NCBI GenBank assembly: GCA_019359505.1
Contig: JAHHHD010000037.1
Coordinates: 1 to 50,466, forward strand
Direction of reading: 5' to 3'
Source: Drouetiella hepatica Uher 2000/2452
Lineage (GTDB): Bacteria > Cyanobacteriota > Cyanobacteriia > Elainellales > Elainellaceae
DNA: 50,466 nucleotides
Position numbers and translations under genes: made by a program. Below the pieces are notes generated by a model. The model was not told where the DNA came from, made no database searches, and saw nothing but the letters and a program-made list of their open reading frames with translations. The first letter of the stretch is position 1. The number at the start of each line of letters is the position of its first letter. This document shows, one piece after another, positions 9,342 through 18,615 of this stretch.

Positions 9342-10604
9342 TTAAGGTGTCGGCGCTGTGGGTTCAGGCTGAACGGGTACAGGTTGAGTAGCCTGTTCAA
9401 TTTGAGTCGTAAAGTAACCGACCTTATAATTCAGCTGCTGAGCAATCTGAAGCGCCTGTCGGAAGGCAGCGATCGCCTGACTCGTATTACCTGAGGCGCG
9501 GTAGAGCTGACCCATTTGATCATAGGTGTTCAGCTTACCCAACGTGTTGTAGGACTGCTGCTGCACGTCTATGAGAAGCTGATACACGACAATTGCATCT
9601 TCTGGACGGTTTAAGGAGCGGTAGAGCGCTGCCAGCCGCTCTAGGGCATCACTTGCCTGAGCATATTGCTGAACCGATCGCGCCGTTGCAAACGCCTCTT
9701 GATAGCTGGGAGCCGCTAGGTCAGCTCTTCCCATGGCAACATAACTGTCTCCCATGTCAATTTTAAGTAGAGGAATGGGGATAAAGTTCTTTTGCTTTCT
9801 ATAGAGATCAACCAACTGCTGCTGCATGGCAACTGCCTGAGTCGGCTGGCTATTTTGCTGATAGATATATGCCAACTGTTTTAAGTAAATTTCCTCGTTG
9901 GGGCGATCGCTCTGCTGTTGAGCAATTCCCAAAAGCTGCTCGTAGGCAGCGGCAGCACTAGGGTAATCAAAATAGGCGAGCTGCATTTCTGCCAGTGCCG
10001 TAAGGATTTGCTGCTCTAGCGCCTTATTTTGCTGCTGCCGAGCCTGGGCAAGGAGTTGATCATATAGCGTCACGGCAGGTGTACGGGCACGCATGGTCTG
10101 GTATGCCTGGGCAATTTTGAGCAGCAGGTCATAATCTATAGGGGTCTGAGCCTGCACCTGCTGTTGAATTTCTTGCAGCCGCGCGGTGATCACTCGAACC
10201 TCGGTCGTTTCGCTTTGTCGCCATGCCACCTCGCCTACCCGGCTAAGGGATTTAACTTCTTCGGCAGTTCCCAAGAAGCGACGCAGCCGTAGCTCCCGGT
10301 TCCAGGTTTCTAGTGCGCCTGGTAGATCGCCTGCCTGCAGTTTAGCTAATCCCTGACGCTGCAATTCATCTAGAGCCGTTGTCAGGACAATCTTTTCTTG
10401 AGCGCTCAGCGGACGATCGACTACCATTTCAGGCAGCAGCGGATCAGGGGCAGTAATTTCTAGAGGACTGGGTGGGAGAGCATCAGAGGCTTCTTCTGCT
10501 AGAGCGGGTAAGCCCATACAGAGCAGAGCGAGCGCTACTCCCAAAGCTCTAAACACCCTTTTCTGCTTGCCCTGATTGATCGATCGCCCTACTTGAAAAT
10601 TCAT
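9342..10604 (-). CDS. Exported tetratricopeptide-repeat protein
   Basis: A 420-residue protein with a signal peptide: basic residues about 5-18, hydrophobic core ALGVALALLC and an ALA-EE cleavage region near residue 36. Mature sequence from about 70 to 400 is a string of Ala/Gln/Leu-rich helical repeats of about 34-40 residues with TPR-type tyrosines and alanines (for example AIAAFRQALQIAQQL near the end). It ends in a Pro/Glu-rich tail. The role would be protein-protein contact in the periplasm or thylakoid lumen. The ATG at 10604 is used because it places the signal peptide at the N-terminus; the 12-codon longer frame would bury it. It has no operon partner, and the next gene, purD, is divergent. 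Confidence 0.8.
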   Translation of the reverse strand: MNFQVGRSINQGKQKRVFRALGVALALLCMGLPALAEEASDALPPSPLEITAPDPLLPEMVVDRPLSAQEKIVLTTALDELQRQGLAKLQAGDLPGALETWNRELRLRRFLGTAEEVKSLSRVGEVAWRQSETTEVRVITARLQEIQQQVQAQTPIDYDLLLKIAQAYQTMRARTPAVTLYDQLLAQARQQQNKALEQQILTALAEMQLAYFDYPSAAAAYEQLLGIAQQQSDRPNEEIYLKQLAYIYQQNSQPTQAVAMQQQLVDLYRKQKNFIPIPLLKIDMGDSYVAMGRADLAAPSYQEAFATARSVQQYAQASDALERLAALYRSLNRPEDAIVVYQLLIDVQQQSYNTLGKLNTYDQMGQLYRASGNTSQAIAAFRQALQIAQQLNYKVGYFTTQIEQATQPVPVQPEPTAPTP

Positions 10605-10909
10605 AGACCCGACTTCCAAAGCGATTAGGTTTAGTGACAAAATCTAGCCAACTTAATTTTCGCCAATTTCAACCCTACTTCGGGACTTTCAGAAAAGTCT
10701 TAATCTGAAATAGACATTTATGAATCGGCTTAAATTAATTATTCTAAGGTATGGTTGATTCTGCCCACGTGATTCTCTGACGTTAAATCTTTTGTCTAAA
10801 GAATTTTTCTAAAGAAGTAGGTTTTAGGACGTATCTTTGCTTCAGAGCTTCAAATTATGGGAATTATTTGGGTGAAAGGTCAAGAAATGCCAGCAAGGGT
10901 GAACAAAGC
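10605..10909. other. Divergent promoter region between the TPR gene and purD
   Basis: There is no coding frame. It is AT-rich around 10720-10755. No clear riboswitch fold or operator was recognised. Confidence 0.4.
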
Positions 10910-12253
10910 GTGAGAGTTTTGGTAGTTGGGAACGGTGGACGAGAACACGCCCTTGCATGGAAGCTTCTGCAATCGCCACGAGTCCAAGAAGTTTTCTGCG
11001 TTCCTGGCAATGGGGGTACGGCACAGCTCGATCGCTGTCGCAATATTGCCATGGGGGTTAGTGATTTTGAAGGTATTGCCCGTCTGGCATTGGTCAACAA
11101 CACGGGCTTGATTGTCGTCGGGCCGGAAGTTCCCCTAGCAGAAGGAATTACGGACTACTTACAGCAGCAGAATCTAACCGTCTTTGGTCCTACTCAGGCT
11201 GGGGCGCAAATTGAGTCTAGCAAGGCTTGGGCAAAGGCGTTGATGCGAGAAGCCAAGATTTCAACGGCGGCATCAGAAGTGTTCACAGATGCCGCTAGTG
11301 CGATCGCCTACATCAAATCTCAGGATGCCGAATCTCAGGATGCCGAATCTCAGAGCGTAAGAACTCAAGGCACACCGATCGTTATCAAGGCAGATGGCTT
11401 GGCTGCTGGGAAGGGCGTAACGGTGGCTATGACCGTAGAGGAAGCGATCGCTGCTGTAGAAGAAAGCTTTGGTGGTCAGTTTGGGGCAGCGGGTCAGCAA
11501 GTTTTGATTGAGGAATACCTGATAGGGCAGGAAGTATCTATTCTGGCAATCACAGATGGTCTGACGATTCGTCCGCTGCTGCCCGCCCAAGATCACAAAC
11601 AAGTTGGTGAGGGCGATACGGGAGCCAACACAGGCGGCATGGGTGCCTACGCCCCCACGCCAGTAGTTTCTCTGTCGCTAATGGAGCGGATTCAGACTGA
11701 GATATTGGAGCCAGCGATCGCCGCTTTACGCCGCCGAGGCATTGACTATCGGGGCGTTCTCTATGCAGGGTTAATGATCACGCCTGAGGGAGAGCCAAAG
11801 GTGATTGAATTTAACTGTCGCTTTGGCGATCCTGAAACTCAGGTGGTGCTGCCGCTGTTGGAGACTCCGCTAGATGAGGTGCTGCTTGCCTGCGTCGAGC
11901 AGCGTTTAGAACAGTTGCCGCCCCTAGCCTGGAAAGCTGAATCCGCTGCCTGTGTGGTAATTGCGGCAGGCGGCTACCCTGAAACCTACAAGAAGGGCTA
12001 TCCCATCCAGGGCATTGAACAAGCAGAAGCATCGGGTGTGGCATCTGGAACGATCGTTTTCCATGCTGGAACTAAGCTGAAGCAAGATCAGCTGGTGAGC
12101 GATGGAGGGCGAGTCTTGGCGGTGACGGCTCTAGGGGAAACTTTTGAGACGGCGATTGCCCATGCCTATGAAGCCGTGGAATGTATAGAGTTTAGAGACT
12201 TGTATTACCGCAAAGATATTGGTCATCGGATTCTGAAGAGCAGAGCGAGGTAA
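10910..12253 (+). CDS. purD: Phosphoribosylamine-glycine ligase (GAR synthetase)
   Basis: This enzyme joins glycine to 5-phosphoribosylamine with ATP in step two of purine synthesis. The 447-residue sequence opens VRVLVVGNGGREHALAWK, the PurD N-domain signature. It has the ATP-grasp segment IVIKADGLAAGKGVTVA, the GGMGAYAPTP motif and EFNCRFGDPETQ, which carries metal/ATP ligands. I use GTG at 10910 because the family starts exactly here; an AAGGG lies about 10 bases upstream, and the frame is open to a TTG at 10868. It is slightly longer than most family members because of a tandem insert (SQDAE repeated, 11318-11353) just before the ATP-grasp strand. It stands alone, 87 bases upstream of nblS on the same strand. 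Confidence 0.95.
   Translation: MRVLVVGNGGREHALAWKLLQSPRVQEVFCVPGNGGTAQLDRCRNIAMGVSDFEGIARLALVNNTGLIVVGPEVPLAEGITDYLQQQNLTVFGPTQAGAQIESSKAWAKALMREAKISTAASEVFTDAASAIAYIKSQDAESQDAESQSVRTQGTPIVIKADGLAAGKGVTVAMTVEEAIAAVEESFGGQFGAAGQQVLIEEYLIGQEVSILAITDGLTIRPLLPAQDHKQVGEGDTGANTGGMGAYAPTPVVSLSLMERIQTEILEPAIAALRRRGIDYRGVLYAGLMITPEGEPKVIEFNCRFGDPETQVVLPLLETPLDEVLLACVEQRLEQLPPLAWKAESAACVVIAAGGYPETYKKGYPIQGIEQAEASGVASGTIVFHAGTKLKQDQLVSDGGRVLAVTALGETFETAIAHAYEAVECIEFRDLYYRKDIGHRILKSRAR
11318..11353 (+). repeat. 15-bp in-frame tandem repeat inside purD
   Basis: Two full copies of tctcaggatgccgaa (11318-11332 and 11333-11347) plus six bases of a third encode SQDAE-SQDAE-SQ. The unit is a multiple of three, so copy-number change keeps the frame. 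Confidence 0.9.
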
Positions 12254-12340
12254 CTGCCCTGCGCCTTTATGGGTTAGAGTCGAACGAGGTAAAGTATTCT
12301 TAAGCAACGTTAAAATTAAGCAAAGTCAAAGTAAGCAACC

Positions 12341-14380
12341 TTGGTAGCCCTGCTGATCAAAATTCGAGAAACGATCGCCCGCTGGTGGTCAGACTTCACC
12401 CTTCAGACTCGTCTTATGGCGGCAGCAACTCTGGTGGTGTCGCTGCTGATGAGCGGTTTGACCTTTTGGGCGGTCAACACCATTCAGCAGGATGCTCGCT
12501 TGAATGACACTCGTTTTGGGCGAGATTTAGGGCTGTTGCTGGCAGCCAATGTCGCTCCTTTAGTCAGCGAGAGCAACCGGACAGAACTTGCCCGTTTTTC
12601 CCACAGCTTCTTCGGCAGCACCTCTAGCGTTCGCTACATGATTTACGCGGACGAAGACGGCGAGATTTTCTTTGGCATTCCCTACTCAGAGTCTGAGGTT
12701 CAAAATTCTCTGACGATCCGACGGCGGATTCAGCTTCCTGAAAATTATGCTGAGAACGCTGAGGAACCCATGGTGCGGCAACATATTACGCCCGATGGAG
12801 AAGTGACAGATGTATTTGTGCCCCTGAATCACAACGGCAAATATCTGGGCGTAATGGCGATCGGCATTAACCCCAATCCCACAGTAGTTGCCTCTTCGTA
12901 CTTGACGCGAGACGTGACGATCGCCGTATTTATCTCGATCTGGGTCATGGTGATTCTGGGCGCCGTATTTAACGCGCTCATTATCACGAAGCCGATTAAA
13001 GAGCTGCTGTTGGGCGTGAAAAACATTGCAGCCGGAAATTTTAGGCAGCGAGTCGATCTGCCTGTGCGGGGTGAGTTGGGAGAGCTAATTCTCAATTTCA
13101 ATGAAATGGCAGAGCGCTTAGAGAGCTATGACGAACAGAATATTGATGAACTGACCGCCGAAAAAGCCAAGCTGGAAACTCTAGTATCGACGATCGCTGA
13201 TGGGGCGGTTTTGCTAGATACCGACATGAACGTTATCCTCACGAATCCGACGGCTCAGCGGATTTTTGGCTGGGAGAGCCATGAGGAAATCATCGGTAAA
13301 AATGTGCTCTACCATCTGCCCAACGCGGTCAAAGTGGAGCTGACTCGCCCCCTCTACCAGTTGGCTTCTGGCAGCGCCTCCGATGAGCTGAAGGACGGCG
13401 CAGAGTACCGCATTACGATTCCTGATCCGATCAGTCGCACGGTACGAATATTGCTGAATACGGTCTTTGATCAGTACCGTGAGAATATTCGCGGCATTGC
13501 TATTACAGTGCAAGACATCACTCGTGAAGTCGAGTTAAACGAAGCTAAGAGCCAGTTCATCAGCAACGTCTCCCACGAATTACGTACGCCTTTGTTCAAC
13601 ATAAAGTCGTTTATCGAAACGCTGCATGAGTACGGCGAAGATCTGAGTGAGGTAGAAAAACGCGAATTTCTAGAAACGGCTAACCGAGAGACCGATCGCC
13701 TCACCCGTTTGGTTAATGACGTTCTCGATTTGTCTAAGCTAGAGTCTCACCGCCGCTACAACCTGGAACCTGTTGAGATTGTTCAACCGATCGAGCAGAC
13801 TTTGCGAACCCATCGCCTCAACGCCAGAGATAAGGGAATTGAGCTGATGCAGGATATTCAGCCAGATCTGCCTTCTGTGTTAGGTAATTACGATTTGCTG
13901 CTGCAAGTGTTCTCTAATTTAGTCGGGAATGGGCTGAAGTTTACGGAAGCAGGTGGCTCAGTAACGATTCGAGCCTATGCCTTGGAGCCAGAGCCTAGTC
14001 ATCAGCTCAGCCATGACTCATCCAGCCATCACCAGTCCGTCCAACCCGTTCAGCCCCAACCCATGCAGGTTCGAATTGAGGTTGTCGATACAGGAATCGG
14101 CATCGATCCAGAAGATCAGCAGGCTATTTTCGATCGCTTCTTCCGAGTCGAAAATCGAGTCCACACTCTAGAGGGTACTGGGCTGGGATTATCGATCGTG
14201 CAGAACATTATCGAGAAGCACCACAGTCAAGTGCACTTAGTTAGCGAAGTGGGAGCTGGCACCACCTTTTGGTTTGATTTACCGATCTATCAAGAAGGCA
14301 CAGTGCTGTTTGATGAATTGCCGATTCCTGAAGCCATTGCCTCAGCGCAGGCTGCCTCATCTGTAAGTGCTACTGCTTAA
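12341..14380 (+). CDS. nblS: Sensor histidine kinase NblS (Hik33/DspA)
   Basis: A 679-residue membrane kinase with the NblS layout: TM1 about 26-46, a periplasmic sensor of about 145 residues, TM2 about 191-214, HAMP 215-263, PAS about 275-395, HisKA with the phospho-His H412 (SHELRTPLF), and HATPase with N530, DTGIG at 583-587 and GTGLGL at 612-617. In other cyanobacteria NblS/Hik33 controls responses to high light, cold, osmotic and nutrient stress, working with RpaB and the small protein SipA (a sipA gene is at 31958). The frame begins at TTG (12341); conserved sequence starts a few residues later, so a rare start codon appears genuine. A His/Ser/Gln/Pro-rich insert occupies about 550-575 in the ATPase domain. 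Its 3' end overlaps the convergent hypothetical gene by 11 bases. Confidence 0.92.
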   Translation: MVALLIKIRETIARWWSDFTLQTRLMAAATLVVSLLMSGLTFWAVNTIQQDARLNDTRFGRDLGLLLAANVAPLVSESNRTELARFSHSFFGSTSSVRYMIYADEDGEIFFGIPYSESEVQNSLTIRRRIQLPENYAENAEEPMVRQHITPDGEVTDVFVPLNHNGKYLGVMAIGINPNPTVVASSYLTRDVTIAVFISIWVMVILGAVFNALIITKPIKELLLGVKNIAAGNFRQRVDLPVRGELGELILNFNEMAERLESYDEQNIDELTAEKAKLETLVSTIADGAVLLDTDMNVILTNPTAQRIFGWESHEEIIGKNVLYHLPNAVKVELTRPLYQLASGSASDELKDGAEYRITIPDPISRTVRILLNTVFDQYRENIRGIAITVQDITREVELNEAKSQFISNVSHELRTPLFNIKSFIETLHEYGEDLSEVEKREFLETANRETDRLTRLVNDVLDLSKLESHRRYNLEPVEIVQPIEQTLRTHRLNARDKGIELMQDIQPDLPSVLGNYDLLLQVFSNLVGNGLKFTEAGGSVTIRAYALEPEPSHQLSHDSSSHHQSVQPVQPQPMQVRIEVVDTGIGIDPEDQQAIFDRFFRVENRVHTLEGTGLGLSIVQNIIEKHHSQVHLVSEVGAGTTFWFDLPIYQEGTVLFDELPIPEAIASAQAASSVSATA

Positions 14381-14837
14381 CATCGCCATTGAACAGCTCA
14401 AAAATCTGGCGACAAAAGAGCTTCAGCTTCTCTCTAACCTCATCTGTTGGCGCCTTGGAGCCGATAAACCTCCAGTCTTTGATGGTGGACAGCCTCCACT
14501 GCTCGCCCAAATGCGTGAATCCTGCTACCTCTAGACCGATCGCCCGTCGAGATGCAGCAGCATCCTCTACTGAATCACTGTAGAAGCGAATTTGCACCAA
14601 AATACTACGGCTTTGAATAGAGCGACTCCAGCCCGGTAAATGAAAGCCAATATCAATGGAGTCAGGATCGGTTTGTTCTCTGGTATCAGGATCATTTGCC
14701 CAGGGCTTCAGGTCTGCGCGCGCATCGGGAAACTGCGCTTTAAATAGAGTCACAACAGCCGCAATTTTAGTGGCTAAGTCTAGACCGATCGCCTGCTCTG
14801 CTGCGTTCACTCCAATCTCTCCTTCATCCTTTGTCAC
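14370..14837 (-). CDS. Conserved hypothetical protein, convergent with nblS
   Basis: A 155-residue soluble protein with no signal peptide or membrane helix and a mixed alpha/beta composition. It resembles uncharacterised cyanobacterial proteins, but I cannot name a family. Distinctive segments are KPWANDPDTREQTDPDSIDIGFHLPGW in two parts (about 44-70) and QWRLSTIKDWRFIGSKAP near 112-129. The frame begins at GTG (14837), giving MTKDEGEIG; no ATG is available close by in frame. The stop codon TAG at 14370-14372 lies inside the end of nblS, giving an 11-base tail-to-tail overlap, so the two messages are complementary at their 3' ends. Confidence 0.65.
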   Translation of the reverse strand: MTKDEGEIGVNAAEQAIGLDLATKIAAVVTLFKAQFPDARADLKPWANDPDTREQTDPDSIDIGFHLPGWSRSIQSRSILVQIRFYSDSVEDAAASRRAIGLEVAGFTHLGEQWRLSTIKDWRFIGSKAPTDEVREKLKLFCRQIFELFNGDVKQ

Positions 14838-15107
14838 ATTATGGGCAGATCACGCTAGGAATGGGCAGTACCGACTGATACGATTTGGGCAGATTTTGGC
14901 TAGCCAAGATTTTCAAGGGAGTCAAGGAGGTGAAACCCCTTTTGCAAAGATAGAGTCTGGCAAAGTAGCTTCTCAGAAGCAACACAGTATTTGTAAAGAA
15001 TTGTAGACTTAGGAAATTTTGTAGCAAAGATCACGAATGTTACCGATAGAAAATCAGCAGTGCTGAGCCAAAATGCAGGTTGAACCTGCTACATTAAGCT
15101 GAAATTT

Positions 15108-15584
15108 ATGCCTGATTACAAAACCTTCCATCAAAGAGCTGATGACTCATTTGAGAAAATTATGGCTCGAATCTTACCTGAAGCAAAAGTCACCTTCACC
15201 GCCGACCAACTTAGTGCGCTAAAGCTTGCCTGTCATCAAGTGAATTGGAAAAATAGCCACTCGATTGATATTCGCTTATCCATTCCTAGCTATCCTCGTC
15301 GTTTTTATGTGGTTTTTCTAGCGGGTAGAGAACGCCGCTCGGCTCAAAGATACTCCCTAGGCAATAGTCATAAAGCCCTTGCTACTCTGACTGCTTTAAT
15401 AATCTTGTCACTAGGATGCACAGTCATCTATGGGTTGCTTCAGCTCGCTCTTGCCGCGTCTCAGCGTGACAATATTTACCCAACTGCGATTCCCTGGCTA
15501 CAAACCCAAGACGCCTGTGAGCAAACGGGCAGATTTTGGGAAGAGGGAAGATGCTGGGACGCGATGCAGAGTCCAGATTTTTAG
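15108..15584 (+). CDS. Hypothetical protein with one transmembrane helix
   Basis: A 158-residue protein with a soluble N-terminal domain (about 1-85, including IDIRLSIPSYPRRFYVVFLAGRERR in two parts), one hydrophobic helix at about 93-115 and a short C-terminal domain after it with a Cys pair (CEQTGRFWEEGRCW), which could form a disulfide if that side is lumenal or periplasmic. Four or more Arg/Lys just before the helix predict a cytoplasmic N-terminus. The ATG is the first in frame. It is isolated, with 270 bases before and 341 after. I do not recognise a family. Confidence 0.65.
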   Translation: MPDYKTFHQRADDSFEKIMARILPEAKVTFTADQLSALKLACHQVNWKNSHSIDIRLSIPSYPRRFYVVFLAGRERRSAQRYSLGNSHKALATLTALIILSLGCTVIYGLLQLALAASQRDNIYPTAIPWLQTQDACEQTGRFWEEGRCWDAMQSPDF

Positions 15585-15925
15585 TTGTGAGCAACAATGG
15601 ACAACTTTGAAAAAATTGCTCCGCTCTCTCGAAGGGGGGAAGCGCGATCGCTATTCTGAGGATATTGTTACAAAGGTATACTAACGTTCCATGTTTTTCT
15701 AAGGATGCGTTAGCGTTAATTTACTGGATTTCGATCGCCTATTTTAGAGTTAGCTATGCGTCCTGGATCTGGAGATTGTGTAGAACCTGAATCCCTGCTC
15801 AGCTTTTGTCGCTACAGAGTTGAATCAGGGCTAAATCGGTCTTATCGCATCAATCTTTCATCCTTCAGAGCCACCGCAGAGTTGATCGCAAGCTTTTAGT
15901 TGCAATTATTGTCAGGAGCAGATTC
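15585..15925. other. Upstream region of ppsA
   Basis: No supported gene; a plus-strand frame overlapping the end of the previous gene is a shadow. It ends with AGGAG about 9 bases before the ppsA ATG. Promoter elements could not be assigned with confidence. Confidence 0.4.
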
Positions 15926-18394
15926 ATGATTATTGCCCATCAACCTAGCGCGAACCCGATTAGTCAGGGTTCTAGGGAAAAGTCTTTGGTTCTTTGGTTT
16001 GAAGAAGTGGGCATTGCAGATATCCATTTAGTAGGTGGAAAAAATGCCTCCTTGGGAGAAATGATTGGGCAGCTCCTATCCAAAGGGGTGAATGTCCCAA
16101 CAGGATTTGCCACCACTGCTTATTCATTTCGCTACTTCATTGAAAATGCAGGATTGGAAGCGCGGCTGCGGCAGCTTTTATCTGACTTAGATGTTGATGA
16201 TATTGCCAATTTGCAAGAGCGGGGTAAGCAAGCCCGATCGCTGATTCTCAACACTCCTTTTCCAACTGAGCTAGAAGATGCCATCACGAAAGCCTATCTC
16301 GAACTCTCTCAGCGCTATGGAGTTGATCAGGGAGCAGATCTGGATGTAGCGGTTCGCTCTAGTGCTACAGCTGAAGACTTACCAGATGCTAGCTTTGCCG
16401 GACAGCAGGAAACCTATCTCAATATTCAAGGTGTGAATGCGGTGCTAGAAGCCTGTCATCGCTGCTACGCCTCTTTATTCACCGATCGCGCTCTTTCCTA
16501 TCGAGTCACCCAAGGCTTTGATCATCTGGATGTGGCGCTGTCTGTAGGCGTACAAAAGATGGTGCGATCGGATTTGGCTACCGCTGGCGTTATGTTTTCG
16601 ATCGACACAGAGACAGGCTTCAAAAACGCGGCGCTCATTACAGCAGCCTATGGTCTGGGCGAAAACGTGGTTCAGGGTGCTGTTGTGCCAGATGAGTACT
16701 ATGTCTTCAAACCGACGCTCAAGACTGGATTTAAGCCGATTCTGGAGAAGCGGCTGGGCAGTAAAGATATGCGAATGGTCTATGACACGACTGGCGGTAA
16801 GCTAGTTAAAAATATTCCTGTGGAGGAGAGCGATCGCCAGAAATTTGCTCTCAGCGACGACGAAATTCTTACCCTGGCACGTTGGGCTTGTACGATTGAA
16901 GACCACTATTCCAGCGTGCATGGCGGGGATACGCCAATGGATATGGAATGGGCAAAAGATGGGCATACAGGTGAACTGTTTATTGTCCAAGCGCGTCCAG
17001 AAACGGTGCAGTCGCGCAAATCTGGAACCGTTCTGCGTACCTACAAATTGAAGGATTCCCATCCGCCAGAGCCGCTGTTTACCGGACGGGCAGTGGGCGA
17101 CTTGATTGGGCAAGGTCAGGTGAGGGTGCTGACGCAGGTCGATCGCCTGGATGAGTTCCAGCCCGGAGAAGTTCTAGTCGCCGATAAGACTGATCCCGAC
17201 TGGGAGCCGATTATGAAAAAAGCTAGCGCCCTGGTGACAAAGCAGGGCGGGCGTACCTGCCATGCAGCGATCATTGCCCGTGAGCTGGGCATCCCGGCGG
17301 TAGTGGGTTGCGGTGATGCGATCGAGACTTTGCAAGATGGTCAGGAGATTACGGTTTCTTGTGCTGACAGTGATGAAGGCAAAATCTACGCGGGGCTATT
17401 GCCCTATGAAGTTGAGGAGCTGCATCTGGATGAGCTGCCTCAGATCCGCACCAAGATTTTGATGAATGTTGGCAATCCGCAGGAGGCATTTTCTCTAGCG
17501 GCACTGCCTTCTAACGGTGTGGGACTAGCAAGATCAGAGTTCATTATTGCCAATCAGATTAAGGTTCATCCTCTTGCTCTGATCTACTTTGATCAACTGC
17601 GAGACAAGGGCGCTAAGTGGGAAATTTCTCAGCTCACAGCGCACTATGCCCACAAGCCTGATTTCTTTGTGGATAAGTTAGCTCAGGGCATTGGCAAGCT
17701 GGCAGCCGCTTTTTATCCCAATCCGGTGATCGTCCGTATGTCGGATTTGAAAAGCAATGAGTATGCCAACTTAATTGGCGGCAGACAGTTTGAACCCGAT
17801 GAGGAAAATCCGATGCTGGGCTGGCGCGGTGCCTCTCGTTATTACGACCCCAAGTACAGTGAGGCATTTGGGCTGGAGTGCAAGGCGATGAAGCGCGTCC
17901 GGGATGAGATGGGTTTGACCAATGCCATTTCTATGATTCCGTTCTGCCGCACTCCCGAAGAAGGGCGAAAGGTCTTGGCAGAAATGGCGAAGAACGGGCT
18001 GGTGCAGGGCGAAAACGGATTGCAGGTCTATGTCATGTGTGAGCTGCCCAGCAACGTCATCTTGGCGGATGAGTTTGGCGACATCTTTGACGGTTTCTCG
18101 ATCGGCTCCAATGATTTGACGCAGTTAACTTTAGGGGTCGATCGCGATTCTTCGCTGGTAGCTCACGTGTTTGACGAGCGCAGTGAAGCCGTCAAGACTA
18201 TGGTGCGGGTTGTGATTCAAAAGGCGAAGGCAAAGGGTCGTAAGGTCGGCATTTGCGGTCAGGCACCCAGCGACTACCCAGAGTTTGCCAAGTTTTTGGT
18301 AGAGCAAGGGATTGATAGCATCAGCCTCAATCCTGACTCGGTGGTAAAAACGCTGCTGGCGATCGCTCAGACTGAATCTGAGGTAGTGAGATAA
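15926..18394 (+). CDS. ppsA: Phosphoenolpyruvate synthase
   Basis: An 822-residue enzyme converting pyruvate, ATP and water to phosphoenolpyruvate, AMP and phosphate. Domains in order are: N-terminal ATP-binding domain (about 25-370; GGKNASLGEM at 38-47 and VRSSATAEDLPDASFAGQQE in the PPDK_N core), a mobile phospho-His domain with GGRTCHAAIIARE (H446), and a C-terminal PEP/pyruvate TIM barrel ending in SIGSNDLTQL and GICGQAPSD with the catalytic Cys. Length and the lack of a pyrophosphate-type central insert favour PEP synthase over pyruvate phosphate dikinase. The start has AGGAG 9 bases upstream. It is transcribed alone and followed by an intrinsic terminator at 18546. It probably supports gluconeogenic flux in darkness or on organic carbon. 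Confidence 0.93.
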   Translation: MIIAHQPSANPISQGSREKSLVLWFEEVGIADIHLVGGKNASLGEMIGQLLSKGVNVPTGFATTAYSFRYFIENAGLEARLRQLLSDLDVDDIANLQERGKQARSLILNTPFPTELEDAITKAYLELSQRYGVDQGADLDVAVRSSATAEDLPDASFAGQQETYLNIQGVNAVLEACHRCYASLFTDRALSYRVTQGFDHLDVALSVGVQKMVRSDLATAGVMFSIDTETGFKNAALITAAYGLGENVVQGAVVPDEYYVFKPTLKTGFKPILEKRLGSKDMRMVYDTTGGKLVKNIPVEESDRQKFALSDDEILTLARWACTIEDHYSSVHGGDTPMDMEWAKDGHTGELFIVQARPETVQSRKSGTVLRTYKLKDSHPPEPLFTGRAVGDLIGQGQVRVLTQVDRLDEFQPGEVLVADKTDPDWEPIMKKASALVTKQGGRTCHAAIIARELGIPAVVGCGDAIETLQDGQEITVSCADSDEGKIYAGLLPYEVEELHLDELPQIRTKILMNVGNPQEAFSLAALPSNGVGLARSEFIIANQIKVHPLALIYFDQLRDKGAKWEISQLTAHYAHKPDFFVDKLAQGIGKLAAAFYPNPVIVRMSDLKSNEYANLIGGRQFEPDEENPMLGWRGASRYYDPKYSEAFGLECKAMKRVRDEMGLTNAISMIPFCRTPEEGRKVLAEMAKNGLVQGENGLQVYVMCELPSNVILADEFGDIFDGFSIGSNDLTQLTLGVDRDSSLVAHVFDERSEAVKTMVRVVIQKAKAKGRKVGICGQAPSDYPEFAKFLVEQGIDSISLNPDSVVKTLLAIAQTESEVVR

Positions 18395-18444
18395 GCCAGA
18401 TGGCTCTGTGAGATTGATCGGAAAACGTTTGTGGTCAAGCTTTT

Positions 18445-18519
18445 ATAGCTGTCGCCAGTTTACTTAGGACATTTTGGGTGGGGCGCTTCGCGCCCCACCC
18501 AAAATGTCCCCGTCCTAAC
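18445..18519. mobile_element. Putative IS630-related fragment or MITE with long palindrome
   Basis: Bases 18445-18466 match 20 of 22 bases of the sequence upstream of the transposase at 50313-50334 (atagctgtcgccag...), and ttaggacatt at 18464-18473 is identical to 50363-50372. A perfect 19-bp stem follows (arms 18468-18486 and 18490-18508, loop ttc), and gtcctaac at 18512-18519 mirrors gttaggac. The stem has a GGGGCGC core, with T on the left and A on the right. It lies between the convergent ppsA and hybrid-kinase genes. It is most simply a non-autonomous or decayed copy of the element whose start is at the window edge. Confidence 0.6.
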
Positions 18520-18545
18520 CGCCAAGGCGGTTGCCATATTTTTAG

Positions 18546-18574
18546 TCCCTTTCCTGTTTAGGAGAGGGATTTTT
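18546..18574 (+). terminator. Intrinsic terminator of ppsA
   Basis: A 10-bp stem with one G-T pair (arms 18546-18555 and 18560-18569, loop gttt) is followed at once by five Ts (18570-18574), the correct polarity for plus-strand transcription from ppsA. A second small stem (aaccgcc/ggcggtt) lies just before it at 18517-18532. Confidence 0.7.
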
Positions 18575-18615
18575 CATGTCTCTACTCAGCCATGCCTTAT
18601 ATAAGCTTCTCCCTT

